Positions 33,914 through 43,268 of a stretch of 50,434 nt of DNA are shown here, one piece after another. A program made the translations under genes and the position numbers. The notes below the pieces were generated by a model. That model worked only from the letters and a program-made list of their open reading frames with translations. It ran no database searches and had not been told where the DNA came from. This DNA is from CAYPHJ01 sp964410485 (GTDB taxonomy: Bacteria > Desulfobacterota > Binatia > UBA9968), in assembly GCA_964410485.1 (NCBI GenBank), contig CAYPHJ010000022.1, positions 1 to 50,434 of the forward strand, read 5' to 3'. Every line of letters begins with the position of its first letter. Within the stretch, counting starts at the first letter, position 1.

Positions 33914-34577
33914 GATCGATCCCGCAGCGCATTTGAAAGAAGACTTTGTTTCGGCGCTCAGGATTATTTTTCGCGAGGGGCTGAGCGACGCCTTTGCTCA
34001 CTTGAGCGTGCGGGCCGGCAACGGCGACCAGATGCTCTTCATGCCGCGCAAAAGCCCTGCCCTGGTAAAAGCTGACGAGCTTTTCGTTATCGATTTTGAG
34101 ACTCAGGTGCCACAGTCAGCCGTGCACCAGGCGATTTACAAAACGCGTAACGACATCAGCTCGGTCATTCATTTTCATTCCCCAGCGATTATTCTGCTGA
34201 GCATCGTCGGCCATACGCTTCAGCCAATGCATAACTATAGCGCGATCTTTTATGAGGGGGTGCCGTTGTTCGAAGGGACGGGCCAAGTTGAAACACCGGA
34301 GCGCGCTGGCGAGATCGCAAGGATCCTGGGATCCTCCAAGGCAGTCATTCTACGCGGCCACGGGGCCGTGGTCGTCGCCCGGTCCATTCGCGAGGTCTGC
34401 GTTCTTGCACTCTACCTTGAAGAGTCGGCGCGCCTTCAGGTAGAGGCCATGAAATTGGGAACACCCAAATGCATCACACCCGAGGAAGCGGAGCGTATCG
34501 CCAAGCGCACCTTCAAGCCAGCTTCTACCGAGCGGGCCTGGGAGCACTTCAAAGCCAAGGCCTTACTGACGAGTTAG
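33903..34577 (+). CDS. Class II aldolase/adducin homologue lacking the catalytic Glu
   Basis: ATG 33903, with AGGGGAGAGG upstream, gives 224 residues and overlaps the preceding gene by 11 nt. The metal-binding His residues are kept (HFHSP and RGHGAVVV). The position four residues before the conserved His of the AVHQAIYKTRNDI helix holds Gln (VPQSAVH), where the fuculose-aldolase type and the paralogue at 24680 have Glu. The protein probably still binds metal and a small hydroxy acid or sugar phosphate, but its reaction may differ. A ModA-like gene follows. Confidence 0.8.
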   Translation: MGAEIDPAAHLKEDFVSALRIIFREGLSDAFAHLSVRAGNGDQMLFMPRKSPALVKADELFVIDFETQVPQSAVHQAIYKTRNDISSVIHFHSPAIILLSIVGHTLQPMHNYSAIFYEGVPLFEGTGQVETPERAGEIARILGSSKAVILRGHGAVVVARSIREVCVLALYLEESARLQVEAMKLGTPKCITPEEAERIAKRTFKPASTERAWEHFKAKALLTS

Positions 34578-34759
34578 AAGCGATCGAGGGGCGAGTCCTG
34601 GAGAGCGTGGGCATAGGAACGTGAGGGTGTCGTTCAGGCCCAAACCGTAGAAGTCGCCACACCTGGAGTGGATGGGGCGGTTGCCTACAAGGCGCAGACC
34701 CATTGACTGCGCCTCGGAAGGGCTCGCCCCTCGCTCTAAACAGAGGAGACACGAGAACC

Positions 34760-35479
34760 ATGGCGCAAGAAATCACGGTGATGACGTCCGGCGCCTTTAC
34801 CGCAGCCTACCTCGAACTCATTCCCGAGCTCGAGCGGTTAACCAAGCGCAAGATCGTAACCGCCGCCACATCCATGGGCACTGGAGCGAGCTCCATTCCT
34901 CGCCGGCTTCAACAGGGTGAACCCGTGGACGTTGTCATAGTGGCGGATGCCGCGCTCACCGACTTAATCAAGCGCGGGCACATTGTGGCTGAAAGTCGTA
35001 CGCCTCTTGCGCGCTCCGCAATCGGCATGGCGGTGCGAGCAGGATCAGCCATACCCGACATCAGCTCGGTCGACGCGCTCAAGCGCACGTTGCTGCAGGC
35101 AAAATCGATCGCCTACTCCGCGAGCGTGAGCGGCGACTACCTGTCGACGGAACTTTTTCAGCGCCTTGGAATAGCCGACCAGATCATGCCCACGAGTCGA
35201 AGAATTGAGGGCGAGCGAGTCGGTGCCGTTGTTGCGCGCGGAGAGGCGGAGATCGGCTTCCAGCAAACCAGCGAGCTACTGCCAGTCCCCGGGATCTATT
35301 ATGTTGGCCCGCTGCCGCCGGAGGTTCAGAAAGTCAGTGTATTCTCGGCTGGCGTGGCTGCTGCTAGCGTTGATGTGGATGCGGCTTACGTGGTGATCAG
35401 ATTTCTCGCCTCGCCAAGCGCCGCCGCAGCCATCACGAAAACCGGCCTGGAACCAATAGCCCGGATTGCGCAGGAATAG
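34760..35479 (+). CDS. ModA-like substrate-binding-fold protein without signal peptide
   Basis: ATG 34760, with AGAGGAGA upstream, gives 239 residues. The sequence is typical of the molybdate/tungstate-type periplasmic binding fold: ITVMTSGAFTAAYLELIPEL, DVVIVADAALTDLIKRG, AIGMAVRAG and GEAEIGFQQTSELLPVPG. No signal peptide or membrane anchor is present at this start, nor in the upstream open frame. No ABC transporter genes are adjacent. It may be a cytoplasmic sensor of a small ligand; the ligand is unknown. Confidence 0.75.
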   Translation: MAQEITVMTSGAFTAAYLELIPELERLTKRKIVTAATSMGTGASSIPRRLQQGEPVDVVIVADAALTDLIKRGHIVAESRTPLARSAIGMAVRAGSAIPDISSVDALKRTLLQAKSIAYSASVSGDYLSTELFQRLGIADQIMPTSRRIEGERVGAVVARGEAEIGFQQTSELLPVPGIYYVGPLPPEVQKVSVFSAGVAAASVDVDAAYVVIRFLASPSAAAAITKTGLEPIARIAQE

Positions 35480-35502
35480 TAAGGAAACACGACTCCCTGG
35501 CC

Positions 35503-35543
35503 GGGTCTCAGAGCCAAGTACTGCTCTCGTCAACCTGAGACCC
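35503..35543. repeat. Hairpin of GGGTCTCAG words
   Basis: GGGTCTCAG (35503-35511) pairs perfectly with CTGAGACCC (35535-35543) across a 23-nt loop, and a further CGAGACC word follows. It belongs to the TCTCGGG word family of 12547-12610 and lies between the ModA-like and SPATA20-like genes. Confidence 0.7.
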
Positions 35544-35602
35544 GAGACCGACCCGCAGCGCCGGCCTTTCGACCCCGGGTCGATCATGGTAGCGTGAATA
35601 TC

Positions 35603-37666
35603 ATGAGCAAACCTCGACACACCAAGAACCGACTGATCCATGAGACGAGCCCTTATCTGCTGCAGCACGCGCACAACCCCGTGGACTGGTACCCGTGGGG
35701 TGAGGAGGCATTTCAGACGGCGAAAGCGGAGAACAAACCAATTCTTTTGAGCATTGGGTATTCGGCGTGCCACTGGTGCCATGTCATGGAGCACGAGTCT
35801 TTTGAGAACGAGAAGATCGCCGAGCTCATGAACAAGCTTTTCGTGAACATCAAAGTCGATCGCGAGGAACGCCCCGATTTGGACGAGATCTACATGAACG
35901 CGGTGCAGATGCTTACCGGCCGCGGCGGCTGGCCAATGACCGTGTTTCTCACGCCGCAGGGCAGGCCATTCTACGGCGGAACCTATTTTCCACCGGAGGA
36001 TCGCCACGGCATGCCTGGTTTTCCCAAAGTTTTGCTTGCACTGGCTCAGGCATATCGCGAAAAACCTCAAGACGTCGAGAAAAGCGTCGAGCAAATTTAC
36101 GCAGCTCTCCAACGTTTGTCTCATTCACAAGAAAGTCAGCAACCCCTTAGCGGCGAGATCGTGGCTCGAGGGGCGGAACAGGTCGCGCAGGCCTATGATC
36201 CGGAACATGGAGGGCTCGGACAGGCTCCCAAGTTTCCACATCCCGGCGTGTATGAGCTTTTTCTCCGTCACTACCGACACTCTAAGGACCGACGTTTCCT
36301 CGAAATGGTCATCCACACGGCCATAAAAATGGCCGAAGGGGGAATTTACGATCACCTGGGCGGCGGTTTTCATCGCTACTCCGTGGACGAAAAATGGCTG
36401 GTGCCGCATTTTGAGAAAATGCTTTACGACAATGCGCAGCTGGTGCGCATCAATGCGCATCTCTACACAGTGACCGGCGACGGCTTTTTCCGCACGGTTG
36501 TGGAAGAGACCGTCGATTATCTCCTGCGCGAAATGTTCCAGCCGGAGGGGGGATTTTACTCGACCCAGGATGCCGACAGCGAGGGAGAAGAAGGAAAGTT
36601 TTTCGTTTGGACCCTCGAAGAGGCCAATCAGGTCCTCGGGGAAGAAGCCGGCGAGATTTTCGCGCGTCTGTATGACGTTACCGAGCTTGGCAACTTTGAA
36701 GGTAAAAACATCCTCCATCCCATCCTAAACTTCGATCAGGCGGCCAAGCTCTTTAAGCGCCCTGTTGGCGAGGTTGAGGCGCTGGTGCGTGACTCCAAAA
36801 GAAAATTGTTCGAGGAAAGGGAGAAAAGAATAAAGCCGTTCCGGGACGAAAAATTCATCACCTCATGGAACGGTCTCATGCTTTCCGGATTGGCGGAAGC
36901 TATCAAAGTTTCACCCAGGCCGGCTTGCGCCGAGGCGGCGCAACGCACGGTAGATTTTATCTTTCGCAAAATGTTTCGCGACGGCCGCTTGCTACATACG
37001 TACAAAGATGGGACTGCGAAGCTACTCGGCTATCTTGACGATTACGCTTTTCTCGGCGTCGGCCTTCTAGATCTCTACGAGTCGATTTTCGATCGTTCGG
37101 CTCTCGATCGCGCGATCCAACTCACAGACACGATGATCCGTGAGTTTTGGGACGACATCGATGGAGCGTTTTTCTATACGGGAAAATCGCATGAGCAGCT
37201 CATCAGTCGCACCAAGCCGGCGTTTGACGCTTCCATCCCATCGGGAAACGCCGTAGCGGCAGAGCTCCTGCTGCGCGTTCATCACTACACGGGCGAGGAG
37301 GATTATCTAAAGAGAGGTGAAACGATTCTTCGCTCGTACGTGAAAGGCATGGAAACACAGCCCTTCGGTTTTTCCCGCATGCTTTGCGCGTTGGATTTCT
37401 ATTCGGAAAAACCGAAGGAGATCGTCGTCATTGGGAACGCCCAGGACGCCACAACTACAGGCCTGCTCGAGCAAATCCACCATTTATATCTGCCCAATAA
37501 AACCCTACAACTGTTTGGCTCCGATGAGCCGCTGGAAAGAGCTTCGCCGTTGTTGGAGGGAAAAAAACAACTCGATGGGAAGCCGACCGTATACGTCTGC
37601 CACAACTCCACCTGCTCGCGCCCGGTAACCGAATGGCCGGAACTCAAGACCCTGCTGGAAAACTAG
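35603..37666 (+). CDS. Thioredoxin-domain protein of the YyaL/SPATA20 (DUF255) family
   Basis: ATG 35603 gives 687 residues, the usual length. The N-terminal thioredoxin-like domain has NRLIHETSPYLLQHAHNPV, split over two conserved blocks, and the CHWC motif in SACHWCHVME (about residue 56). It continues with GGWPMTVFLTP and GGTYFPPEDRHG. The rest is an alpha/alpha six-barrel resembling glycoside hydrolases and N-acylglucosamine epimerases, with SWNGLMLSGLAEA and SGNAVAAELLL. Its cellular role is not established in bacteria. It is flanked by foldback repeats on both sides. Confidence 0.9.
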   Translation: MSKPRHTKNRLIHETSPYLLQHAHNPVDWYPWGEEAFQTAKAENKPILLSIGYSACHWCHVMEHESFENEKIAELMNKLFVNIKVDREERPDLDEIYMNAVQMLTGRGGWPMTVFLTPQGRPFYGGTYFPPEDRHGMPGFPKVLLALAQAYREKPQDVEKSVEQIYAALQRLSHSQESQQPLSGEIVARGAEQVAQAYDPEHGGLGQAPKFPHPGVYELFLRHYRHSKDRRFLEMVIHTAIKMAEGGIYDHLGGGFHRYSVDEKWLVPHFEKMLYDNAQLVRINAHLYTVTGDGFFRTVVEETVDYLLREMFQPEGGFYSTQDADSEGEEGKFFVWTLEEANQVLGEEAGEIFARLYDVTELGNFEGKNILHPILNFDQAAKLFKRPVGEVEALVRDSKRKLFEEREKRIKPFRDEKFITSWNGLMLSGLAEAIKVSPRPACAEAAQRTVDFIFRKMFRDGRLLHTYKDGTAKLLGYLDDYAFLGVGLLDLYESIFDRSALDRAIQLTDTMIREFWDDIDGAFFYTGKSHEQLISRTKPAFDASIPSGNAVAAELLLRVHHYTGEEDYLKRGETILRSYVKGMETQPFGFSRMLCALDFYSEKPKEIVVIGNAQDATTTGLLEQIHHLYLPNKTLQLFGSDEPLERASPLLEGKKQLDGKPTVYVCHNSTCSRPVTEWPELKTLLEN

Positions 37667-37680
37667 CTCCACTGGATGTT

Positions 37681-37850
37681 GGCCTTCGAACGTTCAAAGG
37701 TTCAAGCCGTTCAAGCGCTGCGCTCCGTTCAAGCCGACTGAAGCCACGCAGCGCGGGGAATATGTTGCGCAAACGCAAAGGATAAATTCCCGAGCCTGGC
37801 GTTCTTGGCACGAGGCCACGATTTGAACCTTGAACGTTTTGAATGGCCGG
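37681..37850. repeat. Long foldback of GTTCAAG words
   Basis: The left arm (37681-37740) repeats GTTCAAAG, GTTCAAGCC and GTTCAAGC. The right arm (37820-37850) reads TTGAACCTTGAACG and ends GAATGGCC. The outer part pairs well (GGCC, TTC, AACGTTCAA, GGTTCAA). About 100 nt lie between the arms. It occupies most of the spacer between the convergent SPATA20-like and parB genes. Confidence 0.75.
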
Positions 37851-37865
37851 AACATTTCGTCAGGT

Positions 37866-38747
37866 TCAGGATGGCTGCTGGCTCGCGTTGATCGTATGAA
37901 CAATGCGGTCCAAATCCTCGAACGAATAGTATTCAATCTCTATTTTGCCCCTGGCGGATCGGGGCTTGGGTAACAATCGTACTCGGGTTCCGAGAGCACG
38001 CTGCAGATTCTCCACCATCGCCCGTAAATCGGGATCGACGAGAGGCACCGGCCGTCTGCGCCTGCGACCCAGAGTAAGATGGCGCACCAGCTTTTCCGTT
38101 TCACGAGTTGAAAGTCCCTTGGCGATGACTTCCCGGCAGGCGGACACGATCAACGTCTGCGTTGACAGTCCAAGAAGGGCCCTGGCCTGACCGGCCGCCA
38201 GATTTCCTGATGCCACTTCTTGTTGGACCTCGGGCGGAAGCGAAAGCAGGCGCATAGCATTGGCAATTGCCGGCCGGCTCTTGCCGAGCCTTTCCGCCAT
38301 TTCTTCCTGGTTCCAGTTAAATTCCTGCTGGAGTCGCCGGTAACCCGCCGCCTCTTCTATCGGATTGAGATCCTCCCTCTGGAGGTTCTCCACCAGCGCG
38401 AGTTGCAGCGCTTCATGATCGCTCGCCTCGCGCACCACCACAGGAACCTGCTTGAGTCCGGCGCGTATGGCGGCGCGCCAGCGGCGCTCGCCGGCGATGA
38501 GTTCAAATTGACCTCCTTTCGGCCGAACCACCAATGGCTGCACGATCCCTTGATGCCGGATCGAAGAAGCAAGCTCCTCTATTTTCGCCTCATCGAAAAG
38601 GCGGCGTGGCTGAAACGGGCTCGGGCTGATACGGTCAACGTCAACTTCGAAGTTACTGCGATCAACCGCTCCCTCTGGCGCAGGTTGCGGCGCGCTGGGT
38701 AGCAGCGCGCTGAGCCCTCTACCCAATCCCTTTTTCTGCAGTGACAT
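37866..38747 (-). CDS. parB: Chromosome-partitioning protein ParB
   Basis: ATG 38747, with GGAGAGG upstream, gives 293 residues; GTG 38759 is an alternative. ParB is a CTP-dependent clamp that loads at parS sites. The N-terminal domain has PFQPRR, GQFELIAGERRWRAA and ENLQREDLNPIEEA, the CTP-binding boxes. The HTH is around EEMAERLGKSRPAIANAMRLL, and the C-terminus carries a dimerisation domain. It overlaps the end of parA by 29 nt, so the two are translated as a pair. Two parS sites lie within 3 kb. Confidence 0.95.
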   Translation of the reverse strand: MSLQKKGLGRGLSALLPSAPQPAPEGAVDRSNFEVDVDRISPSPFQPRRLFDEAKIEELASSIRHQGIVQPLVVRPKGGQFELIAGERRWRAAIRAGLKQVPVVVREASDHEALQLALVENLQREDLNPIEEAAGYRRLQQEFNWNQEEMAERLGKSRPAIANAMRLLSLPPEVQQEVASGNLAAGQARALLGLSTQTLIVSACREVIAKGLSTRETEKLVRHLTLGRRRRRPVPLVDPDLRAMVENLQRALGTRVRLLPKPRSARGKIEIEYYSFEDLDRIVHTINASQQPS

Positions 38748-39513
38748 GGTCCTCTCCACGTGTGATCAGTTCGTTGGCCAATTCCAAATAGTCTTGTGCG
38801 CCGGCTGAGGGAGCGTCATACAAGTACACCGGTTTGCCGTAACTCGGGCTCTCGCTTAGCCGGACGTTTCTGCGCACGATAGTATGGAACAGCTTGTCGG
38901 GAAAATGCGCGCGAATCTCTTCCACCACCTGGTGTGAAAGCCTGTTACGGCTGTCGAACATCGTGATCACAATACCTTCCAGGTGTAACTTTGGGTTGAG
39001 CACCTTCTGCACAACTCTCAACGTTTCCAGCAATGCGCTGAGCCCTTCGAGTGCATAGTATTCGCTCTGAATTGGAACTAACAAAGAATGAGCGGCCGTG
39101 AGCGCGTTCAGCGTGAGGATGCCCAATGACGGTGGGCAGTCGAGGAGTATGTACTCGTATTGCGCGATGGCGGGTGCGAGGGCATCATTCAACCGATACT
39201 CGCGTCTTTCGGCATGGACTAATTCGACTTCCGCCCCCGTCAGGTCCTTGGTCGCCGGCAGTAGAAACAGGTGTGGAAGTTCAGTTTCGCACACCGCCTG
39301 AACTAAAAATTGGCTTCCCGCGAGAACCTCATAAAGCCCCGCGCTCAACTGGGCGCGGTCGAATCCGAGTCCTGTAGTGCTGTTTGCTTGAGGGTCTATA
39401 TCTACCAGAAGGGTTCTCTTGCCTTTAACCGCCAACGACGCTGCCAAGTTAATGCTTGTCGTCGTTTTACCGACGCCACCCTTTTGATTCGCAATAGCTA
39501 CGATCTTGGGCAT
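38719..39513 (-). CDS. parA: Chromosome-partitioning ATPase ParA (Soj type)
   Basis: The 264-residue deviant-Walker ATPase works with ParB in origin segregation. The Walker A motif is KGGVGKTT (residues 11-18). It also shows LVDIDPQANST, the Walker B region LLDCPPSLG and NLAASLAVKGKRTL between them. It has no N-terminal HTH, so it is of the chromosomal Soj type rather than the plasmid type Ia. It lies between mnmG and parB, all on the minus strand, a widely conserved origin-region order. Confidence 0.95.
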   Translation of the reverse strand: MPKIVAIANQKGGVGKTTTSINLAASLAVKGKRTLLVDIDPQANSTTGLGFDRAQLSAGLYEVLAGSQFLVQAVCETELPHLFLLPATKDLTGAEVELVHAERREYRLNDALAPAIAQYEYILLDCPPSLGILTLNALTAAHSLLVPIQSEYYALEGLSALLETLRVVQKVLNPKLHLEGIVITMFDSRNRLSHQVVEEIRAHFPDKLFHTIVRRNVRLSESPSYGKPVYLYDAPSAGAQDYLELANELITRGEDHVTAEKGIG

Positions 39514-39603
39514 TATTTTCCGTGCAATTTCAACTATTTAGCTTAGATATCCTCTGTTCGTCATCTTCTATCACAGTTGTCGCTGAAAGGAAAGAAAATT
39601 TTT

Positions 39604-39619
39604 TGTTCCACGTGAAACA
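39604..39619. promoter_or_regulatory. parS site (one variable base)
   Basis: TGTTCCACGTGAAACA matches the ParB-binding consensus TGTTNCACGTGAAACA. It lies in the 258-bp parA-mnmG spacer, 91 bp upstream of the parA start. The rest of the spacer holds no gene; rsmG, often found here, is absent. Confidence 0.9.
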
Positions 39620-39771
39620 ATCGTCCGGTCAACTCGAGTATTTTCATCATGTAAGCGTTCTCTCACAGGCTGCGAACCTCTCTTGCCTTGTCACCTGCAC
39701 TGTTCTTGACCCGCTCCGAAAGACGAGCACGATCACGTGGCACGAGCATGCTCACATAGTGAGGAGGAGTT

Positions 39772-41634
39772 CTAGGCGCTCTTTTTCCTGAGGTACACCG
39801 ACAAAATTGAAATCGCGGCGGGCGTGATACCTGCTATTCTTGCTGCCTGGCCAAGCGACCGTGGGTGGATGCGGGTGAGCTTCTCGCGCACTTCTCTGGA
39901 AAGGCCACTGATCCGTGCGTAATCGAGGTCATCGGGAATTATGATGTGTTCCATTTTCTGAAATTTCTGGACGTGCTCAAGCTGCCGATTAACGTAACCA
40001 TCATACTTGATCTGAATCTCTGCTTGCGCTTCAATGTCATACGGGAATCGTGGAACAGCGGGAAGAATCATCTTAAGTTGGGACATAGATATCTCCGGCC
40101 GCCGTAGTAACTGCGCCAGCGACATTTGGTTACGTAGAGGAGAAGATCCAAGCTCTTCTAGCATTCTATTGATTTGCCGGCTCGGCGTGATTTGTCTGTC
40201 CTGCAGAAACTCAGCCAGTTCCGCCGTTGAAGCCTTTTTCCGAGTCACGCGATTGTACGCTCCAGCGGTTGCAAGGCCAATCTTATGCCCAGTTTCTGTT
40301 AACCTGAGATCGGCATTGTCTTCTCGTAGCAGAAGCCTGTATTCCGCACGCGAGGTAAACATTCTGTAAGGCTCGCTGTCCGTTCCTTTTGTTACGAGAT
40401 CATCAATTAAAACGCCAATGTAGGCCTGATCACGTGACAAAATGAGTGGTGCGTCTCCGCGCAGGCTCAAAACAGCATTAATTCCTGCCATGATTCCTTG
40501 CGCGGCAGCCTCTTCGTATCCTGTGGTTCCATTGATCTGGCCCGCATGATAAAGGCCGCTCACAAGCTTTGTCTGCAAGTCCGGATTAAGCTGCGTCGGC
40601 TCGACATAGTCGTATTCAATGGCGTACCCGGGGCGCATTATATCAGCATGCTCCAAGCCGTCGATTGAATGGACCATCGCAAGCTGTACATCCAGTGGCA
40701 CACTGGTTGAAAGACCGTTCGGGTAAACTTCTACGGTATCGCACCCCTCTGGCTCGAGAAAGATTTGGTGCCGTTCCTTATCAGCGAAACGAACTATTTT
40801 GTCTTCGATAGACGGACAATAGCGCGGCCCGCGGCTTTTGATTACGCCCGAATACATTGGCGAGCGATGAACTGCTGCCCGTATGATCTCATGCGTTTTG
40901 GCATTCGTATATGTTATGTAACAGGGAATCTGTTCCCGGGTGATCCTCTCGTTTGAAAAAGAGAATGGAATCGGTGATTCGTCGCCGTACTGGACTTGCA
41001 GTCTTGAGTAGTCTATCGTCCGTCCGTCCAATCGCGGGCACGTACCGGTCTTAAGCCTGCCAATCCTGAATTCAAGCGCTCTTAACGACTCACTCAATCC
41101 TTGAACCGCAAAATCACCGGCCCTACCAGCTGCATAGTTGCGATCCCCCACATGGATAAGACCCTGAAGGAATGTTCCTGTCGTTAGAATGACCCGGCGG
41201 CCGAAAAAAATCTCACCGATTTGAGTCTCTACGCCCGTGACGGCTCCACTTTCGACAATCAGACGCTCAACGCTTCCTTGCCGTAGCGTTAGCCCGGGAC
41301 ATTTCTCCAGAACCCGCTTCATGCGTTGTCGATATCGCGCTTTGTCCGCCTGGGCTCTCGAAGCTCTGACCGCTGGCCCTTTCTTGGTATTGAGCACACG
41401 AAACTGAATACCAGTCTCATCGATGGCTTTACCCATCTCACCGCCAAGCGCATCGATCTCCTTGACCAGGTGCCCCTTGCCGATACCCCCAATCGCAGGA
41501 TTGCAAGACATCTGGCCGATGTGATCGAGATTCAAGGTCAGCATTAGCGTATTACAACCCATTCGGGCAGCTGCCAGCGAGGCTTCTATGCCTGCATGAC
41601 CAGCACCAACAATGATTACATCGTAGATTTTCAT
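39772..41634 (-). CDS. mnmG: tRNA uridine-34 carboxymethylaminomethyl-modification enzyme MnmG
   Basis: The 620-residue FAD protein, together with MnmE, modifies the wobble uridine of several tRNAs. Landmarks are the FAD-binding VGAGHAGIEAS (residues 10-20), the GidA signature GQMSCNPAIGGIGKGHLVKE split over its blocks, GPRYCPSIEDKIVRF, QINGTTGYEEAAAQG and the C-terminal helical domain with LPAVPRFPYDIEAQAEIQIK-like sequence. Length is normal. The gene is bracketed by two parS sites and followed by parA. Confidence 0.96.
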   Translation of the reverse strand: MKIYDVIIVGAGHAGIEASLAAARMGCNTLMLTLNLDHIGQMSCNPAIGGIGKGHLVKEIDALGGEMGKAIDETGIQFRVLNTKKGPAVRASRAQADKARYRQRMKRVLEKCPGLTLRQGSVERLIVESGAVTGVETQIGEIFFGRRVILTTGTFLQGLIHVGDRNYAAGRAGDFAVQGLSESLRALEFRIGRLKTGTCPRLDGRTIDYSRLQVQYGDESPIPFSFSNERITREQIPCYITYTNAKTHEIIRAAVHRSPMYSGVIKSRGPRYCPSIEDKIVRFADKERHQIFLEPEGCDTVEVYPNGLSTSVPLDVQLAMVHSIDGLEHADIMRPGYAIEYDYVEPTQLNPDLQTKLVSGLYHAGQINGTTGYEEAAAQGIMAGINAVLSLRGDAPLILSRDQAYIGVLIDDLVTKGTDSEPYRMFTSRAEYRLLLREDNADLRLTETGHKIGLATAGAYNRVTRKKASTAELAEFLQDRQITPSRQINRMLEELGSSPLRNQMSLAQLLRRPEISMSQLKMILPAVPRFPYDIEAQAEIQIKYDGYVNRQLEHVQKFQKMEHIIIPDDLDYARISGLSREVREKLTRIHPRSLGQAARIAGITPAAISILSVYLRKKSA

Positions 41635-41645
41635 CGCAGTTTCAT

Positions 41646-41661
41646 TGTTTCACGTGAAACA
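41646..41661. promoter_or_regulatory. parS site (perfect)
   Basis: TGTTTCACGTGAAACA is the perfect 16-bp parS palindrome. It lies 12 bp upstream of the mnmG start codon, inside the presumed 5' leader, so a bound ParB clamp could affect mnmG expression. Confidence 0.95.
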
Positions 41662-41732
41662 GCCGTAACAGATGGAGCACCGCCGAGGCCGACAAAAGCC
41701 CCGGCGAAAAGAGGATATACAGTTTATATTGT

Positions 41733-41738
41733 ATTATA
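41733..41738 (-). promoter_or_regulatory. Possible -10 box of the mnmG promoter
   Basis: On the minus strand TATAAT lies in an AT-rich stretch (41710-41745) that stands out from the neighbouring DNA. No good -35 is found at 16-18 bp, so the assignment is tentative. A start near 41726 would put the perfect parS in the leader. Confidence 0.4.
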
Positions 41739-41743
41739 ACTAG

Positions 41744-43120
41744 CTATTTACCAATGCAGAACTTCACAAAAATACGTTCTAAAACATCATCGGCAGTGAC
41801 ACAGCCGATAATTTCCTCGAGAGCCTCGCGCGCGTCGCTGAGATCCACCGCAATTAGTTCGGCTGGATGGCCACCTTGCAGCGTCTCCACCGTCCTGCTT
41901 AGTGCCTGCTCGCTCCGTACAAGAGCGTTTTTGTGTCTGAGATTGCTAATGACAATCGGCGGCTCAAGATCGGAGCCCAATACTAGCTTGCGCAAAGATT
42001 GTTTTAACTCCGTAAGGCCACTTCCTTCCTTAGCAGAGACGCAGAGAATTTCCCGGTCCGCTGTACAAACCTTCAGCAGATCGGCGCTGAATTTCTGGGG
42101 CAGGTCGCTTTTGTTTATCACGATCAAATGTCTCTTTCCCTCCAAGGTTCGCATGAGCGCTCGGTCATCTTTCGTCAAGCGCTGTGAGCCGTCGAGGACT
42201 AGCAGAGCGGCATCTGCCTTTTCGAGGTGGCGGCGCGACAGGTCGACGCCGATTTTTTCCACCTGATCGTTGGTGTCACGAATGCCGGCGGTGTCCCAAA
42301 GAACTACTGGCAAGCCGGCCAGGCTAATTGTTTCCTCAATCACGTCTCTCGTTGTTCCGGGGACGGGTGTAACGATAACGCGCTGCTCGCCGATTAGAGC
42401 GTTAAGCAGGCTCGATTTCCCTACGTTCGGCCGTCCACAAATGCATACTCGCGCGCCTTCTCGAAAAAGCCTGCCCCAGTTGTAAGTCACTGTAATATCT
42501 CTGATTTTCTCTCTCAGGGCTCCGACGCTGGAAGTGATCTCGGGGCGTTGAATGAGCTCTAGTTCTTCTTCTGGAAAATCTATGGCGGCTTCGACTTGCA
42601 CCAAGATATTCAACAATTCTTCCCGCAGCACGCCGATCCACTTGGAGAGTTCCCCGTTGACCTGCTTAACTGCCAATTGGAGACCCTTGTCAGTGCGGGC
42701 TTGTATGAGATCCAGAACACCTTCGGCCTGCGTCAGGTCCAGCCTTCCATTGAGAAAGGCACGTTTTGTAAACTCTCCCGGTTCGGCATGACGCGCGCCT
42801 TGCGCGAGAATCAAGCCCAGGATCTCCCGCACCAGAAAAACCCCTCCATGGCAGTGCACCTCGACCACGTCTTCACCCGTGTAGGACCGCGGCTTGCGCA
42901 TAATCGTCAGCAACACTTCGTCCACTACGCGCTTGTCGTTGGGATCGCCAATAGCGCCATGGTAAAGCGTGTGTGAGCGCAGCTTGCCGTTTTTTTCTTG
43001 TGCGCGCGTGAACAGAGCCGATGCGATTCTTTCCGCATCTGGGCCGCTGATCCGCACGATCGCCACTCCGCCTTCACCCGCCGGAGTGGCGATCGCAGCA
43101 ATAGTGTCTTCTTTGTACAT
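41744..43120 (-). CDS. mnmE: tRNA-modification GTPase MnmE
   Basis: The 458-residue protein has an N-terminal tetrahydrofolate-binding domain starting TIAAIATPAGEGGVAIVRISG, a helical domain, and a G domain with GRPNVGKSSLLNAL (G1), DTAGIRD (G3) and NKSD (G4). It ends in FCIGK with the conserved catalytic-region cysteine. It partners MnmG, encoded 109 bp downstream. The order mnmE-mnmG-parA-parB agrees with an origin-proximal location, but yidC, rnpA and rpmH, the usual upstream neighbours, are absent. Confidence 0.96.
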   Translation of the reverse strand: MYKEDTIAAIATPAGEGGVAIVRISGPDAERIASALFTRAQEKNGKLRSHTLYHGAIGDPNDKRVVDEVLLTIMRKPRSYTGEDVVEVHCHGGVFLVREILGLILAQGARHAEPGEFTKRAFLNGRLDLTQAEGVLDLIQARTDKGLQLAVKQVNGELSKWIGVLREELLNILVQVEAAIDFPEEELELIQRPEITSSVGALREKIRDITVTYNWGRLFREGARVCICGRPNVGKSSLLNALIGEQRVIVTPVPGTTRDVIEETISLAGLPVVLWDTAGIRDTNDQVEKIGVDLSRRHLEKADAALLVLDGSQRLTKDDRALMRTLEGKRHLIVINKSDLPQKFSADLLKVCTADREILCVSAKEGSGLTELKQSLRKLVLGSDLEPPIVISNLRHKNALVRSEQALSRTVETLQGGHPAELIAVDLSDAREALEEIIGCVTADDVLERIFVKFCIGK

Positions 43121-43268
43121 TGGCAGAACCGAACAATCCTAACAACTCAAAAGGAAAAGGTAAACGAAACAAGCAACCATAGCTCGTCCGGTCGCTTTCA
43201 TCGGCAATACAGAATGGCTAGGCGAAGTAATGTCCTTGGCTCGAACTGTTTTCGCTGCGCTCAGCATT

